Positions 1 through 8,765 are shown, counted from the first letter of the stretch. The stretch is DNA of 64,000 nt from Pseudomonas subflava (GCF_023823685.1 NZ_JAMXBF010000009.1:186001-250000), one strand, 5' to 3'. Notes: generated by a model from the sequence alone, not told the origin. Numbers and translations are program-made.

Positions 1-42
1 CATCTGGATACCCGCCTGCTCCGCGAGCTGTGCGGCCTGTAA
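1..42 (+). CDS. cobQ: C-terminal end of probable adenosylcobyric acid synthase (partial)
   Basis: The window opens inside a reading frame of which only the last 13 codons are visible, ending LRELCGL with stop TAA at 40-42. Ten bases later cobU begins. In pseudomonads cobQ lies directly upstream of cobU in the B12 cluster, and this context is the only basis for the name. The fragment is too short to identify by itself. Confidence 0.55.
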   Translation, partial: HLDTRLLRELCGL

Positions 43-52
43 GAGGCAAACC

Positions 53-574
53 ATGCTCGAACTGATCCTCGGCGGCGCCCGCTCCGGCAAGAGCCGCCTG
101 GCCGAGAAGCTGGCCGTGCAGAGCGGCCTGGCCGTGACCTATATCGCTACCAGCCAGGCGCTGGACGGCGAGATGAGCGCGCGCATCCAGCACCACCGTC
201 AGCGCCGTCCGGCCGACTGGGGCCTGGTGGAGGAGCCTCTCGAACTGGCCCGCGCCCTGCGCGACAATGCCGCCCCCGAGCGCTGCCTGCTGGTCGACTG
301 CCTGACCCTGTGGCTGACCAACCTGCTGATGCTGGAGGACGAGACCCGCCTGGCCATGCAGCGCGATGCCTTCCTCGAGGCGCTGGGCGAACTGCCCGGG
401 CGTATCATCCTGGTCAGCAACGAGACCGGCCTGGGCGTGGTGCCGCTGGGCGAGCTGACCCGCCGCTATGTCGACGAGGCCGGCTGGCTGCACCAGGCCG
501 TGGCCGAGCGCGCCGCGCGCGTGCAATTCTGCGTCGCCGGCCTGCCCATGCTGCTCAAAGGAGAGACGCTATGA
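53..574 (+). CDS. cobU: Adenosylcobinamide kinase / adenosylcobinamide-phosphate guanylyltransferase
   Basis: Cytoplasmic bifunctional enzyme (called cobP in some pseudomonads) that phosphorylates adenosylcobinamide and then transfers GMP to it, giving AdoCbi-GDP for nucleotide-loop assembly. The 173-aa protein is normal length and starts with the family P-loop GGARSGKS at residues 7-14. Later family blocks include HHRQRRP (about 46-52), [11 protein letters not shown] (about 80-90) and [11 protein letters not shown] (about 121-131). AAGAGG lies six bases before the ATG. The stop overlaps the cobT start (ATGA), so translation is probably coupled. The following cob genes are packed the same way, which indicates one operon. 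Confidence 0.95.
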   Translation: MLELILGGARSGKSRLAEKLAVQSGLAVTYIATSQALDGEMSARIQHHRQRRPADWGLVEEPLELARALRDNAAPERCLLVDCLTLWLTNLLMLEDETRLAMQRDAFLEALGELPGRIILVSNETGLGVVPLGELTRRYVDEAGWLHQAVAERAARVQFCVAGLPMLLKGETL

Positions 575-1626
575 CCGCTTCACCCTGGTGGCAGCAGCCT
601 TGCCGCCAGCCCGACGCCGCCGCCGAGGCCGCCGCCCTGGCGCGCCAGGCGCAACTGACCAAACCGACCGGCGCCCTCGGCGCGCTGGAGGCGCTGGCCG
701 TGCGCCTGGCCGCGCTGCAGGGGCATGAGAAGCCTGCCGTCCGCAGCCCGCAGCTGGTGTTGTTCGCCGGCGACCACGGGGTGGTCGCCGAGGGCGTGTC
801 GGCTTACCCGCAGGCGGTGACCGCGCAGATGCTCGGCAACTTCGTCGCCGGCGGCGCCGCCGTCAGCGTGCTGGCTCGCGAGCAGGGCGTGCCGCTGCGG
901 CTGGTCGACCTGGGTACGGTGAATCTCGATCTGGAACTGCCCGGCGTACGCCACCTGCGCCTCGGCGCCGGCACCGCCAATTTCGCCGTCGAGCCGGCGA
1001 TGACGGCCGAGCAGTGCGCCGCCGCGCTGCAGGCCGGGCGTGATGCGGTGCAGGAGGCGCTGGCCTCAGGCTGCGACCTGCTGCTGGCCGGCGAGATGGG
1101 CATCGGCAATACCAGCGCCGCCACGGCCCTGGCCTGCGCCCTGAGTGATCTCACGCCGGGTCATTTGACCGGCCCCGGCACCGGGCTGAACGGCGCCGGC
1201 GTCAGCCACAAACAGGCGGTGATCGAGCGCGCCCTGGTCCTGCATGGCGCGGCGCTTGCCGATCCCTTTGAGGCGCTGCGCCGGGTCGGCGGCTTCGAGC
1301 TGGCGGCACTCGCCGGTGCCTATCTGGCCTGTGCCCAGGCCGGCATTCCGGCCGTGGTCGACGGCTTTATCTGCAGCGCGGCGGCCCTGTGCGCCGTGCG
1401 CCTGAATCCTGGCGTGCAGCCCTGGCTGCTGTTCGCCCATGCCGGCGCCGAGCCGGGCCACGCAGCACTGCTGGCCGAGCTCGATGCCGCACCACTGCTC
1501 GACCTGGGCCTGCGCCTGGGCGAGGGCAGCGGTGCCGCGCTGGCGCTGCCCCTGATCAAACTGGCCTGCGCGCTGCACGGCGGCATGGCTACCTTTTCTG
1601 AAGCTCTGGTTGAGGACAAACAATGA
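571..1626 (+). CDS. cobT: Nicotinate-nucleotide--dimethylbenzimidazole phosphoribosyltransferase
   Basis: Makes alpha-ribazole 5'-phosphate from nicotinate mononucleotide and 5,6-dimethylbenzimidazole, the lower-ligand branch of cobalamin synthesis (named cobU in some Pseudomonas annotations). The 351-aa length fits the family. Recognisable blocks are [11 protein letters not shown] near the N-terminus, [19 protein letters not shown] (about 63-81), [11 protein letters not shown] (about 173-183) and the C-terminal HAGAEPGH, which holds family active-site residues. The ATG at 571 overlaps the cobU stop and follows AAGGAGA. The reading frame stays open further upstream, but homologues begin near MTASPWW. 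The stop overlaps the cobC start. Confidence 0.95.
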   Translation: MTASPWWQQPCRQPDAAAEAAALARQAQLTKPTGALGALEALAVRLAALQGHEKPAVRSPQLVLFAGDHGVVAEGVSAYPQAVTAQMLGNFVAGGAAVSVLAREQGVPLRLVDLGTVNLDLELPGVRHLRLGAGTANFAVEPAMTAEQCAAALQAGRDAVQEALASGCDLLLAGEMGIGNTSAATALACALSDLTPGHLTGPGTGLNGAGVSHKQAVIERALVLHGAALADPFEALRRVGGFELAALAGAYLACAQAGIPAVVDGFICSAAALCAVRLNPGVQPWLLFAHAGAEPGHAALLAELDAAPLLDLGLRLGEGSGAALALPLIKLACALHGGMATFSEALVEDKQ

Positions 1627-2195
1627 CCCTTTCCCTGGATATGTTGCGCCACGGCGTGACCGACGCCGGCCCCGGCTTTCGCGGCAGCAGCGACGATGCG
1701 CTGACCGAGCAGGGCCGCCAGCAGATGCAGCTGGCCCTGGCCGGCAAGAGTGGCTGGGACCTGGTGATCAGCTCGCCGCTGCAGCGTTGCGAGTCGTTCG
1801 CCCGTGCCTTTGCCGAAGCCAACGGCCTGCCGCTGCGCATCGAGGCCGATCTGCGCGAACTGCACTTCGGTGAGTGGGAAGGACGCAACTCGGCGGAGAT
1901 CCTGCTGGAAGACCCGCAGGCCCTCGGCGAGTTCTGGAACGATCCCTACCGCTTCACTCCGCCCGGCGCCGAGCCGGTCAGGGACTTCGCCCAGCGCGTG
2001 TTGGCCGCCGTCGAGCGCCTGCAGACCGAGCTGGATGGCCAGCGCGTGCTGCTGATCACCCACGGCGGCGTGATGCGCCTGCTGCTGGCCCGCGCGCGCA
2101 ACCTGCCGGAGAACCAGCTGCTGCAGGTGGAAGTGGGCTATGGCGTGTTGCACGGCCTGAGTGTCGAGCCGGGCCTGCAGCTGGCCGAAATCTGA
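1623..2195 (+). CDS. cobC: Histidine phosphatase, alpha-ribazole phosphatase type
   Basis: Histidine (phosphoglycerate-mutase fold) phosphatase that probably removes the 5'-phosphate from alpha-ribazole phosphate or cobalamin 5'-phosphate. The 190-aa protein has the catalytic motif LRHGVTD at residues 8-14, the ELHFGEWEG block near 80, and the second catalytic His in [11 protein letters not shown] near 142. It overlaps the cobT stop by four bases (ATGA) and sits between cobT and cobS, which supports the role. The fold alone does not fix the substrate; the context does. Confidence 0.88.
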   Translation: MTLSLDMLRHGVTDAGPGFRGSSDDALTEQGRQQMQLALAGKSGWDLVISSPLQRCESFARAFAEANGLPLRIEADLRELHFGEWEGRNSAEILLEDPQALGEFWNDPYRFTPPGAEPVRDFAQRVLAAVERLQTELDGQRVLLITHGGVMRLLLARARNLPENQLLQVEVGYGVLHGLSVEPGLQLAEI

Positions 2196-2211
2196 AGCGG
2201 GCCGAAGCCTG

Positions 2212-2949
2212 ATGCTGCCGCCGCCGCTGCTGATCGCCCTGCAGTTCCTCACGCGTCTGCCGGTGAGTCTGCCCGGCATGCCTGAGCCTGCGCAGATCGG
2301 CCGCTCGTTGCTCTGGTATCCGCTGGTGGGGCTGCTGATTGGCGGCTTGCTGCTGGCGCTGCACGGGCTGCTCGGCGATACGCCGGCGCTGCTCCAGGCG
2401 GCCATTCTGCTGGCCGTCTGGGTCGGGCTGTCCGGTGGCCTGCATCTGGATGGCCTGGCCGACACCGCCGATGCCTGGGTGGGCGGCTACGGTGATCGCG
2501 AGCGCACGCTGGCGATCATGAAGGACCCGCGCAGCGGCCCCATCGCGGTGGTCGTGTTGCTGCTGGTGCTGCTGCTCAAGTTCGCCGCGGTGGTCGTGTT
2601 GCTCGAGCGGCAAGCCTGGGCCGGGCTGCTGTTGGCGCCTTGGCTGGGGCGTGCGCTGTTGCCGCTGCTGTTTCTGACCACCGCCTATGTGCGATCCGGC
2701 GGCCTGGGCGCGGCGCTGGCCGAGCATCTGCCGCGCGAGCGCCTGCCGCTGCTGCTGGCATTGCACGGCCTGGCCATGCTGCTGCTCGGCTTTTCTGCCG
2801 TGCTGGCGTTACTGGCTGCCGCCCTGGTGTTCTGGCTGCTGCGCCGCGCCTTCATCGCCCGCCTCGGCGGCACCACCGGCGACACCGCTGGCGCCCTGCT
2901 GGAACTGAGCGAGTGCGCAGTGCTGGTGGCATTGGCGCTGTGGGCGTGA
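2212..2949 (+). CDS. cobS: Adenosylcobinamide-GDP ribazoletransferase (cobalamin synthase)
   Basis: Inner-membrane enzyme that joins AdoCbi-GDP and alpha-ribazole (phosphate), the last step of nucleotide-loop assembly (cobV in some pseudomonads). The 245-aa protein is very hydrophobic with about six to seven membrane segments. It carries the family blocks QFLTRLPVSLP near the start, the acidic GGLHLDGLADTADAW (residues about 78-92, expected metal/GDP site) and the following RERTLAIMKDPRSGP. I chose ATG 2212 because homologues begin just before LxxLQFLTRxP; the frame is open upstream. It is the last gene of the cob operon here, and a repeat array follows. Confidence 0.94.
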   Translation: MLPPPLLIALQFLTRLPVSLPGMPEPAQIGRSLLWYPLVGLLIGGLLLALHGLLGDTPALLQAAILLAVWVGLSGGLHLDGLADTADAWVGGYGDRERTLAIMKDPRSGPIAVVVLLLVLLLKFAAVVVLLERQAWAGLLLAPWLGRALLPLLFLTTAYVRSGGLGAALAEHLPRERLPLLLALHGLAMLLLGFSAVLALLAAALVFWLLRRAFIARLGGTTGDTAGALLELSECAVLVALALWA

Positions 2950-2984
2950 TCGAACGTCTCGCCCGGCCGCGTCCAGAGCCCGGC

Positions 2985-3971
2985 GGTGCACCGCCTCCGG
3001 CGAGTGACGCCCACAAAGCGCTCGTAGGGCGGTCTCGGAGCGCAGCGACAGCCCGCCAAGCGCGGCCCGGGATACACCGCGTCGCCTGCAGGGCGCACTG
3101 CCTCCGGCGAGTGACGCCCTACGAAAGCCGTAGGGCGGTCTCGGAGCGAAGCGACAGCCCGCCAAGCGCGGCCCGGGCTACACCGCGTCGCCTGCATGGC
3201 GCACTGCCTCCGGCGAGTGACGCCCTACGAAAGCCCCGTAGGGCGGCCTCGGAGCGAAGCGACAGCCCGCCAGACGTGGCCCGGGATACACCGCGCCGCC
3301 TGCAATGGCGCACCGCCTTCGGCGAGTGACGCCCTACAAAAGCCGTAGGGCGGTCTCGGAGCCAAGCGACAGCCCGCCCAGCGCGGCCCGGTATCCCCCG
3401 CCTGGCATGCAGGGCGCACTGCCTCCGGCGAGTGACGCCCTACGAAAGCCGTAGGGCGGTCTCGGAGCCAAGCGACAGCCCGCCCAGCGCGGCCCGGTAT
3501 CCCCCGCCTGGCATGCAGGGCGCACTGCCTCCGGCGAGTGACGCCCTACGAAAGCCGTAGGGCGGTCTCGGAGCCAAGCGACAGCCCGCCCAGCGCGGCC
3601 CGGTATACACCGCGTCGCCTGCATGGCGCACTGCCTCCGGCGAGTGACGCCCTACGAAAGCCCGTGGGCGGCCTCGGAGCGAAGCGACAGCCCGCCAAGC
3701 GCGGCCCGGGATCCACCGCGTCGCCTGCATGGCGCACTGCCTCCGGCGAGTGACGCCCTACGAAAGCCCGTGGGCGGCCTCGGAGCGAAGCGACAGCCCG
3801 CCAAGCGCGGCCCGCGATACACCGCGTCGCCTGCATGGCGCACTGCCTACGGCGAGTGACGCCCTACAAAAGCCGTAGGGCGGTCTCGGAGCGAAGCGAC
3901 AGCCCGCCAGACACGGCCCGGATACACACCGCGTCGCCTGGAATGGCGCACTGCCTTCGGCGAGCGAAATC
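2985..3971. repeat. Array of nine tandem ~106-bp palindromic repeats
   Basis: The word GGCGAGTGACGCC recurs at 2999, 3106, 3212, 3321, 3427, 3533, 3639, 3745 and 3851, with a degenerate copy at 3959. Spacings are 107, 106, 109, 106, 106, 106, 106, 106 and 108. Each unit holds a short stem-loop (CCCTACGAAAGCCGTAGGG or a variant) and a second one whose arms are GGCGG and CCGCC around GCGAAGCGACAG. Units starting 3321 and 3427 differ at one position by eye, and 3639 and 3745 at about three, so recent unit duplication is likely. Stop-poor frames run through it on both strands but change frame from unit to unit. I regard it as non-coding. The remaining 3972-4141 holds nothing I recognise. Confidence 0.93.
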
Positions 3972-4141
3972 CCTAGGCCGAAGCCGGCGCGAATTGGGCC
4001 ATGTCCCGGTGGGCGGCTACTTCGGCGCATGGCCGATTGATGATGGTTAACCTCCGGTGCGCACGGCGCACGTACGGTCCCGCGATCTGGGCTGTTCCGC
4101 TCGTTTAGGTCGCAACTGTAACTGCCTGCTCGCCCGAAGCG

Positions 4142-4151
4142 GGTATATACC
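4142..4151. promoter_or_regulatory. Perfect 10-bp palindrome before the MarR gene, possible operator
   Basis: GGTATATACC is its own reverse complement and ends seven bases before the chosen ATG of the MarR regulator. MarR proteins bind short palindromes and often repress themselves, so autoregulation is a reasonable inference. No clear Shine-Dalgarno separates this site from the ATG, so a leaderless transcript using the TATATA as its -10 is another reading. Confidence 0.35.
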
Positions 4152-4158
4152 TGTATCC

Positions 4159-4572
4159 ATGTTGCCGACCCAATGCCTCTGTACCAAGTTGCGCCGCGCC
4201 AGCCGCGGGGTGACCCGCATCTACGACGAAGCCCTGGCCGATGTCGGGCTGAATGCCGCCCAGTTTTCCCTGCTGCGCTATCTGCAGCGCCTCGGTCAGC
4301 CGAGCATTTCCACCCTGGCCGAGGCCATGGGCCTGGACCGCAGCACCCTCGGGCGCAACCTGCGGGTGGTGGAGGGCATGGGGCTGGTGCAGCTGGGTAG
4401 CGGCGCCGACCAGCGCAGCCGGCAAGTGTTGCTGAGCGAGGCCGGTCGCCAGGTGCTGGAGCGGGGCGCGCCGCTGTGGGAGCGGGCGCAACAGGCGCTG
4501 GCGCTGCGCCTGGGCGCGGACAAGCGGGCCGAGCTGATGCGGTTGCTCGACGACCTGGAAACCATCGACTGA
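4159..4572 (+). CDS. MarR-family transcriptional regulator
   Basis: Winged helix-turn-helix repressor of 137 aa, typical MarR length. The N-terminal dimer helix (CTKLRRASRGVTRIYDEAL) is followed by the DNA-binding part, with QPSISTLAEAMGLDRSTLGR (about 50-69) as the HTH and the wing around GSGADQRSRQVLLSEAGR. I start at MLPTQC. The frame is open for 34 more codons upstream, but that extension does not look like MarR sequence and runs through a palindrome. It is followed after 15 bases by an MFS permease on the same strand, so it probably controls that transporter and itself. The ligand is unknown. Confidence 0.85.
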   Translation: MLPTQCLCTKLRRASRGVTRIYDEALADVGLNAAQFSLLRYLQRLGQPSISTLAEAMGLDRSTLGRNLRVVEGMGLVQLGSGADQRSRQVLLSEAGRQVLERGAPLWERAQQALALRLGADKRAELMRLLDDLETID

Positions 4573-4587
4573 AGCGGAGACATGCAG

Positions 4588-5796
4588 ATGAACAATCCCT
4601 GGCGTACGGCAGGCTGGCTCCTGCTGGGTGCATCGCTGATCCTCGCGCTGTCGCTGGGCATCCGCCATGGCTTCGGCCTGTTCCTCTCGCCCATGAGCGG
4701 CGAATACGGCTGGGGGCGTGAGGTGTTCGCCTTCGCCATCGCCCTGCAGAACCTGATCTGGGGCCTGGCCCAGCCCATCACCGGCGCGGTGGCCGACCGC
4801 TTCGGCGCCCGTCGGGTCATCATCGCCGGCGGGTTGATGTACGCGGCCGGTCTGGCGCTGATGGCCAGCGCCGACTCGGCCTGGTCCCTGTCGCTGAGCG
4901 CCGGTCTGCTGATTGGCATCGGTCTGTCCGGCACCTCGTTCTCGGTGCTGCTCGGCGTGGTCGGCCGGGCACTGCCGGCGGAGAAGCGCAGCATCGGCAT
5001 GGGTATCGCGGCTGCTGCCGGCTCCTTCGGGCAGTTCGCCATGCTGCCCGGCACGCTCGGGCTGATCGGCTGGCTGGGCTGGTCGTCGGCCTTGATTACG
5101 CTGGGCCTGCTGGTGGCCCTGATCGCGCCACTGGCGTGGATGGTGCGCGACATTCCGCAACCGGCGCCGGCCGGCAGCGAGCAGAGCCTGGGCGAGGCCC
5201 TGCGCGAGGCCTGCGCCCATCGCGGTTTCTGGCTGCTGGCGCTGGGCTTCTTCGTCTGCGGCTTCCAGGTGGTGTTCATCGGCGTGCATTTGCCGTCGTA
5301 TCTGGTCGACCAGCACCTGCCGGCCTCGGTGGGCACCACGGTGCTGGCGCTGGTGGGGCTGTTCAACGTCTTCGGCACCTATATCGCCGGCTGGCTCGGC
5401 GGACGCATGTCCAAGCCGCGCCTGCTCACCGGCCTGTATCTGGCGCGCACGGTGGTGATCGTCGCGTTCGTCTACTCGCCGCTGACCGAGTGGAGCGCCT
5501 ACGCCTTCGGCATGGCCATGGGGCTGCTGTGGCTGTCCACCGTGCCTTTGACCAATGGCACGGTGGCCACCCTGTTCGGCGTGCGCAACCTGTCGATGCT
5601 CGGCGGCATCGTCTTCCTGTTCCACCAGATCGGCTCATTCCTCGGCGGCTGGCTGGGCGGCTATCTGTACGACCATACCGGCAGCTACGAGGTGGTCTGG
5701 CAGTTGTCGATCCTCTTCGGCCTGCTGGCGGCGGCGATCAACTGGCCGGTGCGCGAACAGCCGGTGGCCCGCCTGCGGGCGGCGGAGGCGGTATGA
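4588..5796 (+). CDS. Major facilitator superfamily permease
   Basis: Inner-membrane secondary transporter of about 402 aa with twelve predicted hydrophobic segments. The first loop has the MFS signature (GAVADRFGARRVI, residues about 68-80), and the second half repeats a weaker copy (GWLGGRMSKPRL). The sequence style (LGIRHGFGLFLSPM at the start) is that of the monocarboxylate/oxalate-formate porter-like MFS group, but the substrate cannot be read. ATG 4582 and ATG 4588 are both possible; I prefer 4588 because AGCGGAGA at 4573-4580 is then well spaced. The upstream MarR gene probably regulates it, and its stop overlaps the next small gene. Confidence 0.88.
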   Translation: MNNPWRTAGWLLLGASLILALSLGIRHGFGLFLSPMSGEYGWGREVFAFAIALQNLIWGLAQPITGAVADRFGARRVIIAGGLMYAAGLALMASADSAWSLSLSAGLLIGIGLSGTSFSVLLGVVGRALPAEKRSIGMGIAAAAGSFGQFAMLPGTLGLIGWLGWSSALITLGLLVALIAPLAWMVRDIPQPAPAGSEQSLGEALREACAHRGFWLLALGFFVCGFQVVFIGVHLPSYLVDQHLPASVGTTVLALVGLFNVFGTYIAGWLGGRMSKPRLLTGLYLARTVVIVAFVYSPLTEWSAYAFGMAMGLLWLSTVPLTNGTVATLFGVRNLSMLGGIVFLFHQIGSFLGGWLGGYLYDHTGSYEVVWQLSILFGLLAAAINWPVREQPVARLRAAEAV

Positions 5797-5915
5797 GTCG
5801 CGGCCTCGGCTCGGGCCTGGCGGCGCTGCTGGTCGCCGGCTTGCTGGCGCTGGCCTGGTGGGGCTGGAGCCGCGGCGGGCTGACCCTGCTGCAGCTCAAC
5901 ATGAGCCTGTGCTGA
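5793..5915 (+). CDS. 40-residue single-pass membrane peptide, coupled to the MFS gene
   Basis: A short frame starts with ATG at 5793, overlapping the MFS stop (ATGA), and ends with TGA at 5913-5915. It encodes MSRGLGSG, then a hydrophobic helix (LAALLVAGLLALAWWGW), then a short polar tail ending LQLNMSLC. The overlap means it can be translated by re-initiation. A membrane helix preserved straight after a transporter suggests a small accessory subunit, but this is inference, and it could equally be a chance frame in GC-rich DNA. I do not recognise the family. Confidence 0.5.
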   Translation: MSRGLGSGLAALLVAGLLALAWWGWSRGGLTLLQLNMSLC

Positions 5916-5978
5916 GCGTTGCCGAGGCGGGCGAGGGCGAGTAGCGTGGCGGCATGACCCACTCGGAGCCCGCCCGCC

Positions 5979-6527
5979 ATGTTGCCGCGCATCGCCAGCC
6001 TGACCCTGCTTTCCCTGTTCTGCGCCCCGCTCTGGGCCGCCGATTGCCCGCCGCTGCTGAAGGGCCAGGGCGAGCTGCAGCAGCTGCGTTCCAAGGAGCG
6101 CATCGACCTGTGCCAGCGCTTCGCCGGCAAGCCGCTGCTGGTGGTGAACACCGCCAGCCGCTGCGGCTTCACCCCGCAGTTCAAGGGGCTGGAGACGGTG
6201 TACCAGCGCTACAAGGGCCAGGGGCTCGAGGTACTCGGCGTGCCTTCCGACGACTTCAAGCAGGAGGCCGACGACTCCCAGGAGACCGCCAAGGTCTGCT
6301 TCATCGACTACGGCGTGACCTTTGTCATGAGCGAGCCGCAGGCGGTCAGCGGCGACGACGCGGTGCCGCTGTTCCGCGAGCTGGCCGAGCAGAGCAGCGC
6401 GCCGCGCTGGAATTTCTACAAGTATGTGGTGGGCCGCGACGGCAAGGTGATCGCCAGCTTTTCCAGCCTGACCAAGCCGGACGACGAGGACTTGCTGGCG
6501 GCCATCGAGAAAGCGCTGGCCCAGTGA
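5979..6527 (+). CDS. Secreted glutathione peroxidase family protein
   Basis: Thiol peroxidase of 182 aa with an N-terminal signal peptide (about residues 1-20, cleavage near LWA-ADC), so it should act in the periplasm. The peroxidatic Cys is C62 in [11 protein letters not shown]. The partner Gln is probably Q95 in FKQEAD, and the Trp/Asn pair is WNF (144-146). C107 ([11 protein letters not shown]) is a candidate resolving Cys, so the enzyme probably uses thioredoxin-like reductants rather than glutathione. It sits between the MFS unit and a convergent FadL-type gene, with a strong hairpin terminator between them. Confidence 0.88.
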   Translation: MLPRIASLTLLSLFCAPLWAADCPPLLKGQGELQQLRSKERIDLCQRFAGKPLLVVNTASRCGFTPQFKGLETVYQRYKGQGLEVLGVPSDDFKQEADDSQETAKVCFIDYGVTFVMSEPQAVSGDDAVPLFRELAEQSSAPRWNFYKYVVGRDGKVIASFSSLTKPDDEDLLAAIEKALAQ

Positions 6528-6594
6528 GCGAGCGCGAAGCGGGGCGCGCGGCGCATCCTACGAAAGCCGCGAGCGCGCCGTGCGCAGCGGGCAT

Positions 6595-6623
6595 AAAAAA
6601 GCCGGGCGAATGCCCGGCTTTTT
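6595..6623. terminator. Bidirectional rho-independent terminator
   Basis: A 7-bp GC stem (GCCGGGC / GCCCGGC, loop GAAT) is flanked by six A on the left and five T on the right. It works on either strand and separates the convergent peroxidase and FadL-type genes. Confidence 0.9.
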
Positions 6624-6639
6624 CGTGCCGCCCGATCCG

Positions 6640-7923
6640 TCAGAAGCGGTAGGTGGCCTGCAGGCCCAGGCCGTGGGCGCTGTTGTTGTACTCGGCGCTG
6701 AAGCCCGGGGCGATATCGCGGCCGGCCAGCTCGCGGCCCGACTGGTTCACCTTGGCGGCGTTCTCGCGCAGGTAGGTGTAGGCCACGTCGATGGTCATGT
6801 CCGGGTTCGGCGACCAGCCTGCACCCATGGAGAACACCTTGCGGTTGCCCACCGGGATGCGCACGGAGCGGTGCTCGTTGTCGGCCGGCGACGGGTCGAG
6901 CGCCAGGCCGGTACGCAGCACCCACTGCGGGTTGAGCTGGTACGAGGCGCCGATGGCGTAGGACCAGGTGTCATGCCACTTCAGCTCTTCGCTGACTTCG
7001 GCGATCGGGCTGAGGCCGAGGACGCTCGGAGTGCCTTCGTTCTCGACCACGATCTCGTCCAGGCGGCTCCAGCGGGTGAAGGTGGCGCCGGCGTAGAGGG
7101 TCCACTTGTCGTCGAAGGCGTAGGTCACCGAGGTGTCCACGGTTTCCGGCGTGGTGAAGTCCAGCGTGGCGTCGTAGTCGCCGTTGAAGCCGCTGAAGAT
7201 CGGGCCGGTGCCGCCGCTGATGCGGGTGCGGCCTTCCAGGGTGTAGTCGACCTTGGAGTGGTAGGTCAGGCCCCAGGTGAGCTGGTCGGTGACGTCGACC
7301 ATCACGCCGGCGTTGAAGCCGTAGCCGACGTCGTCGCCCTTGATGCCGACCTTGGTCTCGCCGGTGCCGAAGGCGGCGCTGTTGTCCAGCTTGTTGGTCA
7401 GCTTGCCCTTGATCTTGTTGATGGTCGGACCGAAGCCGACGGATACGCGATCGCTGATCTCGTAGCTGATGGTCGGCTGCAGGGTGACGACTTCCACCTT
7501 GCTGTACTGGCCCTTGAAGCGGCCACCGAAGCTCTTCTCGTAATCGCTGATCAGCGCGTACGGCACGTACAGGCCCAGGCCCCAGCTCCACTGCTCGTCG
7601 ATCGGGCTGGCGTAGTAGGCGAAGGGTACCGGGGTGAGCGGCACCATGTCGCCCTTGGCGGTTTCGCTGCTGGCGTCATCCAGGTCGACCTTGGCGTCGA
7701 CCAGGCCGAAGCCGCCGACCACTTCGGGGCGCTCGAGCTTGGTCAGGCCGGCCGGGTTGCCGAACAGGACGGTGGCGTCGTTGGCGGTGGAGGCGCGGCC
7801 GGCAAAGGAAGTGCCCATGCCGCTGACGCTCTGTTCGTTGATGGCAATTCCGTTGCCCAGGCTGTGAGTGGAAACCGCACCGACGGCCAGTGCGAGAGAA
7901 GTCTTCAACCAGAGTTTTTTCAT
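6640..7923 (-). CDS. FadL/OmpP1-family outer-membrane lipid transport protein
   Basis: Outer-membrane beta-barrel of the long-chain fatty-acid transporter family, about 427 aa. It has a signal peptide (MKKLWLKTSLALAVG, cleavage near SLG-NGIA) and the family N-terminal block NEQSVSGMGTSFAGRAS / FGNPAGLTKL that forms the hatch domain. The C-terminus ends in the barrel signal LQATYRF. I prefer ATG 7923; an in-frame GTG lies four codons upstream. In PAO1 the FadL homologue next to the MarR-MFS-peroxidase group is PA1288 (ExFadLO), linked to export of oxygenated fatty acids. By position this may be its orthologue, which would make export rather than uptake possible. Confidence 0.88.
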   Translation of the reverse strand: MKKLWLKTSLALAVGAVSTHSLGNGIAINEQSVSGMGTSFAGRASTANDATVLFGNPAGLTKLERPEVVGGFGLVDAKVDLDDASSETAKGDMVPLTPVPFAYYASPIDEQWSWGLGLYVPYALISDYEKSFGGRFKGQYSKVEVVTLQPTISYEISDRVSVGFGPTINKIKGKLTNKLDNSAAFGTGETKVGIKGDDVGYGFNAGVMVDVTDQLTWGLTYHSKVDYTLEGRTRISGGTGPIFSGFNGDYDATLDFTTPETVDTSVTYAFDDKWTLYAGATFTRWSRLDEIVVENEGTPSVLGLSPIAEVSEELKWHDTWSYAIGASYQLNPQWVLRTGLALDPSPADNEHRSVRIPVGNRKVFSMGAGWSPNPDMTIDVAYTYLRENAAKVNQSGRELAGRDIAPGFSAEYNNSAHGLGLQATYRF

Positions 7924-8082
7924 TAGGATGCTCACGAACGGTAAAACGAGGGCGGCAAGCTACGCGCTTTGTTCCAGCTTGCCAACCGCTCTGGAACGGG
8001 CTTTTTGTGAAGTTTCGTTAAGCGCGGTGCGTTCTCGAGCTGACCTGATGGTCAAGGAAAAGTTCGTAAGATTTCTTGCTCG

Positions 8083-8562
8083 TCAGGCCGCGTGCGAGTG
8101 CTCCAGAACGAGCTGCTGCCAGGCCTGCAGGAAGTCGCTGGCGCGGCCTCGAGGGTGGAATACCCGACGCCAGACGCGGGCCAGCCCGTGCAGGTCGTTC
8201 GCCGCCGGCAGTGCGGGGCGCTCGCTCTCCACCAGCAGCCAGGCAATGGCCGTGGCGTAACGCAGGTTGACGGTCAGTTCCAGGTGCGGCGCGGCGAGGA
8301 AGGCATGCTGGCTGGCGAGGCCGCGGACGAGGCTGGCGAGATCCGGGTCGAACGCCAGGTGGCGATCCCAGAGTTGCTGGTGGCGCGGTTCGCTGATGCG
8401 GTAGAGGCCATGCCCCTGTGGATCGCCGAGCGCGCTGCCGAGGGCGGACTGGCAGGCGGCGGTGCCCAGCAACAGGGCTTCGGCGGTGGGTGAGTGGCGC
8501 CCCAAATAGAGGAGGGTAGGGCGGATGACATGTTGGCACAGCTCGCTGGCGGCAATTCCCAT
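8083..8562 (-). CDS. Conserved hypothetical protein with a lysozyme/transglycosylase-like core
   Basis: A 159-aa soluble protein without a signal peptide, upstream of and parallel to the FadL-type gene. GAGGG precedes the ATG. The block EALLLGTAACQSALGSAL followed by GHGLYRISEPRHQQLWDRHL recalls phage-type peptidoglycan-degrading proteins, in which GTAAxESxLG carries a catalytic Glu and a GxYQxEPxTH block follows. Here that Glu position reads Gln, so catalysis may be lost. This comparison is from memory and is inference. No other phage gene is nearby. The chromosomal role is unknown. Confidence 0.65.
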   Translation of the reverse strand: MGIAASELCQHVIRPTLLYLGRHSPTAEALLLGTAACQSALGSALGDPQGHGLYRISEPRHQQLWDRHLAFDPDLASLVRGLASQHAFLAAPHLELTVNLRYATAIAWLLVESERPALPAANDLHGLARVWRRVFHPRGRASDFLQAWQQLVLEHSHAA

Positions 8563-8765
8563 GGGGCCCTCGCGAAAGGTGCCGGCGGGGTCAGGTGCCT
8601 GGCAGCTGTTCTTGGTTCTAATAAAGACCCCGCCGGGAGCGGGGTTAGCCGCTCGATTTGAAGTGTAGTGCGATAAATCGAGCGTAAAGGGCTGTTTTTA
8701 AAATGTTTAAGGATTGGGGAAGCGGCTGATATACCGGCTAGTGCTTAAGCGTGTGCCTTAACGCA

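Noticed and set aside
1-52. Cobalamin riboswitch
   Set aside because: The operon start lies outside the window; nothing of the kind is visible here.
2985-3971. CRISPR array
   Set aside because: Units are alike over the full 106 bases, so there are no short repeats with unique spacers, and there are no cas genes.
2809-4633. Many 60-290 aa frames through the 106-bp repeats, such as minus 3758-4633
   Set aside because: They follow the repeat unit, have no ribosome sites and change phase each unit; one also runs into the MarR gene on the opposite strand.
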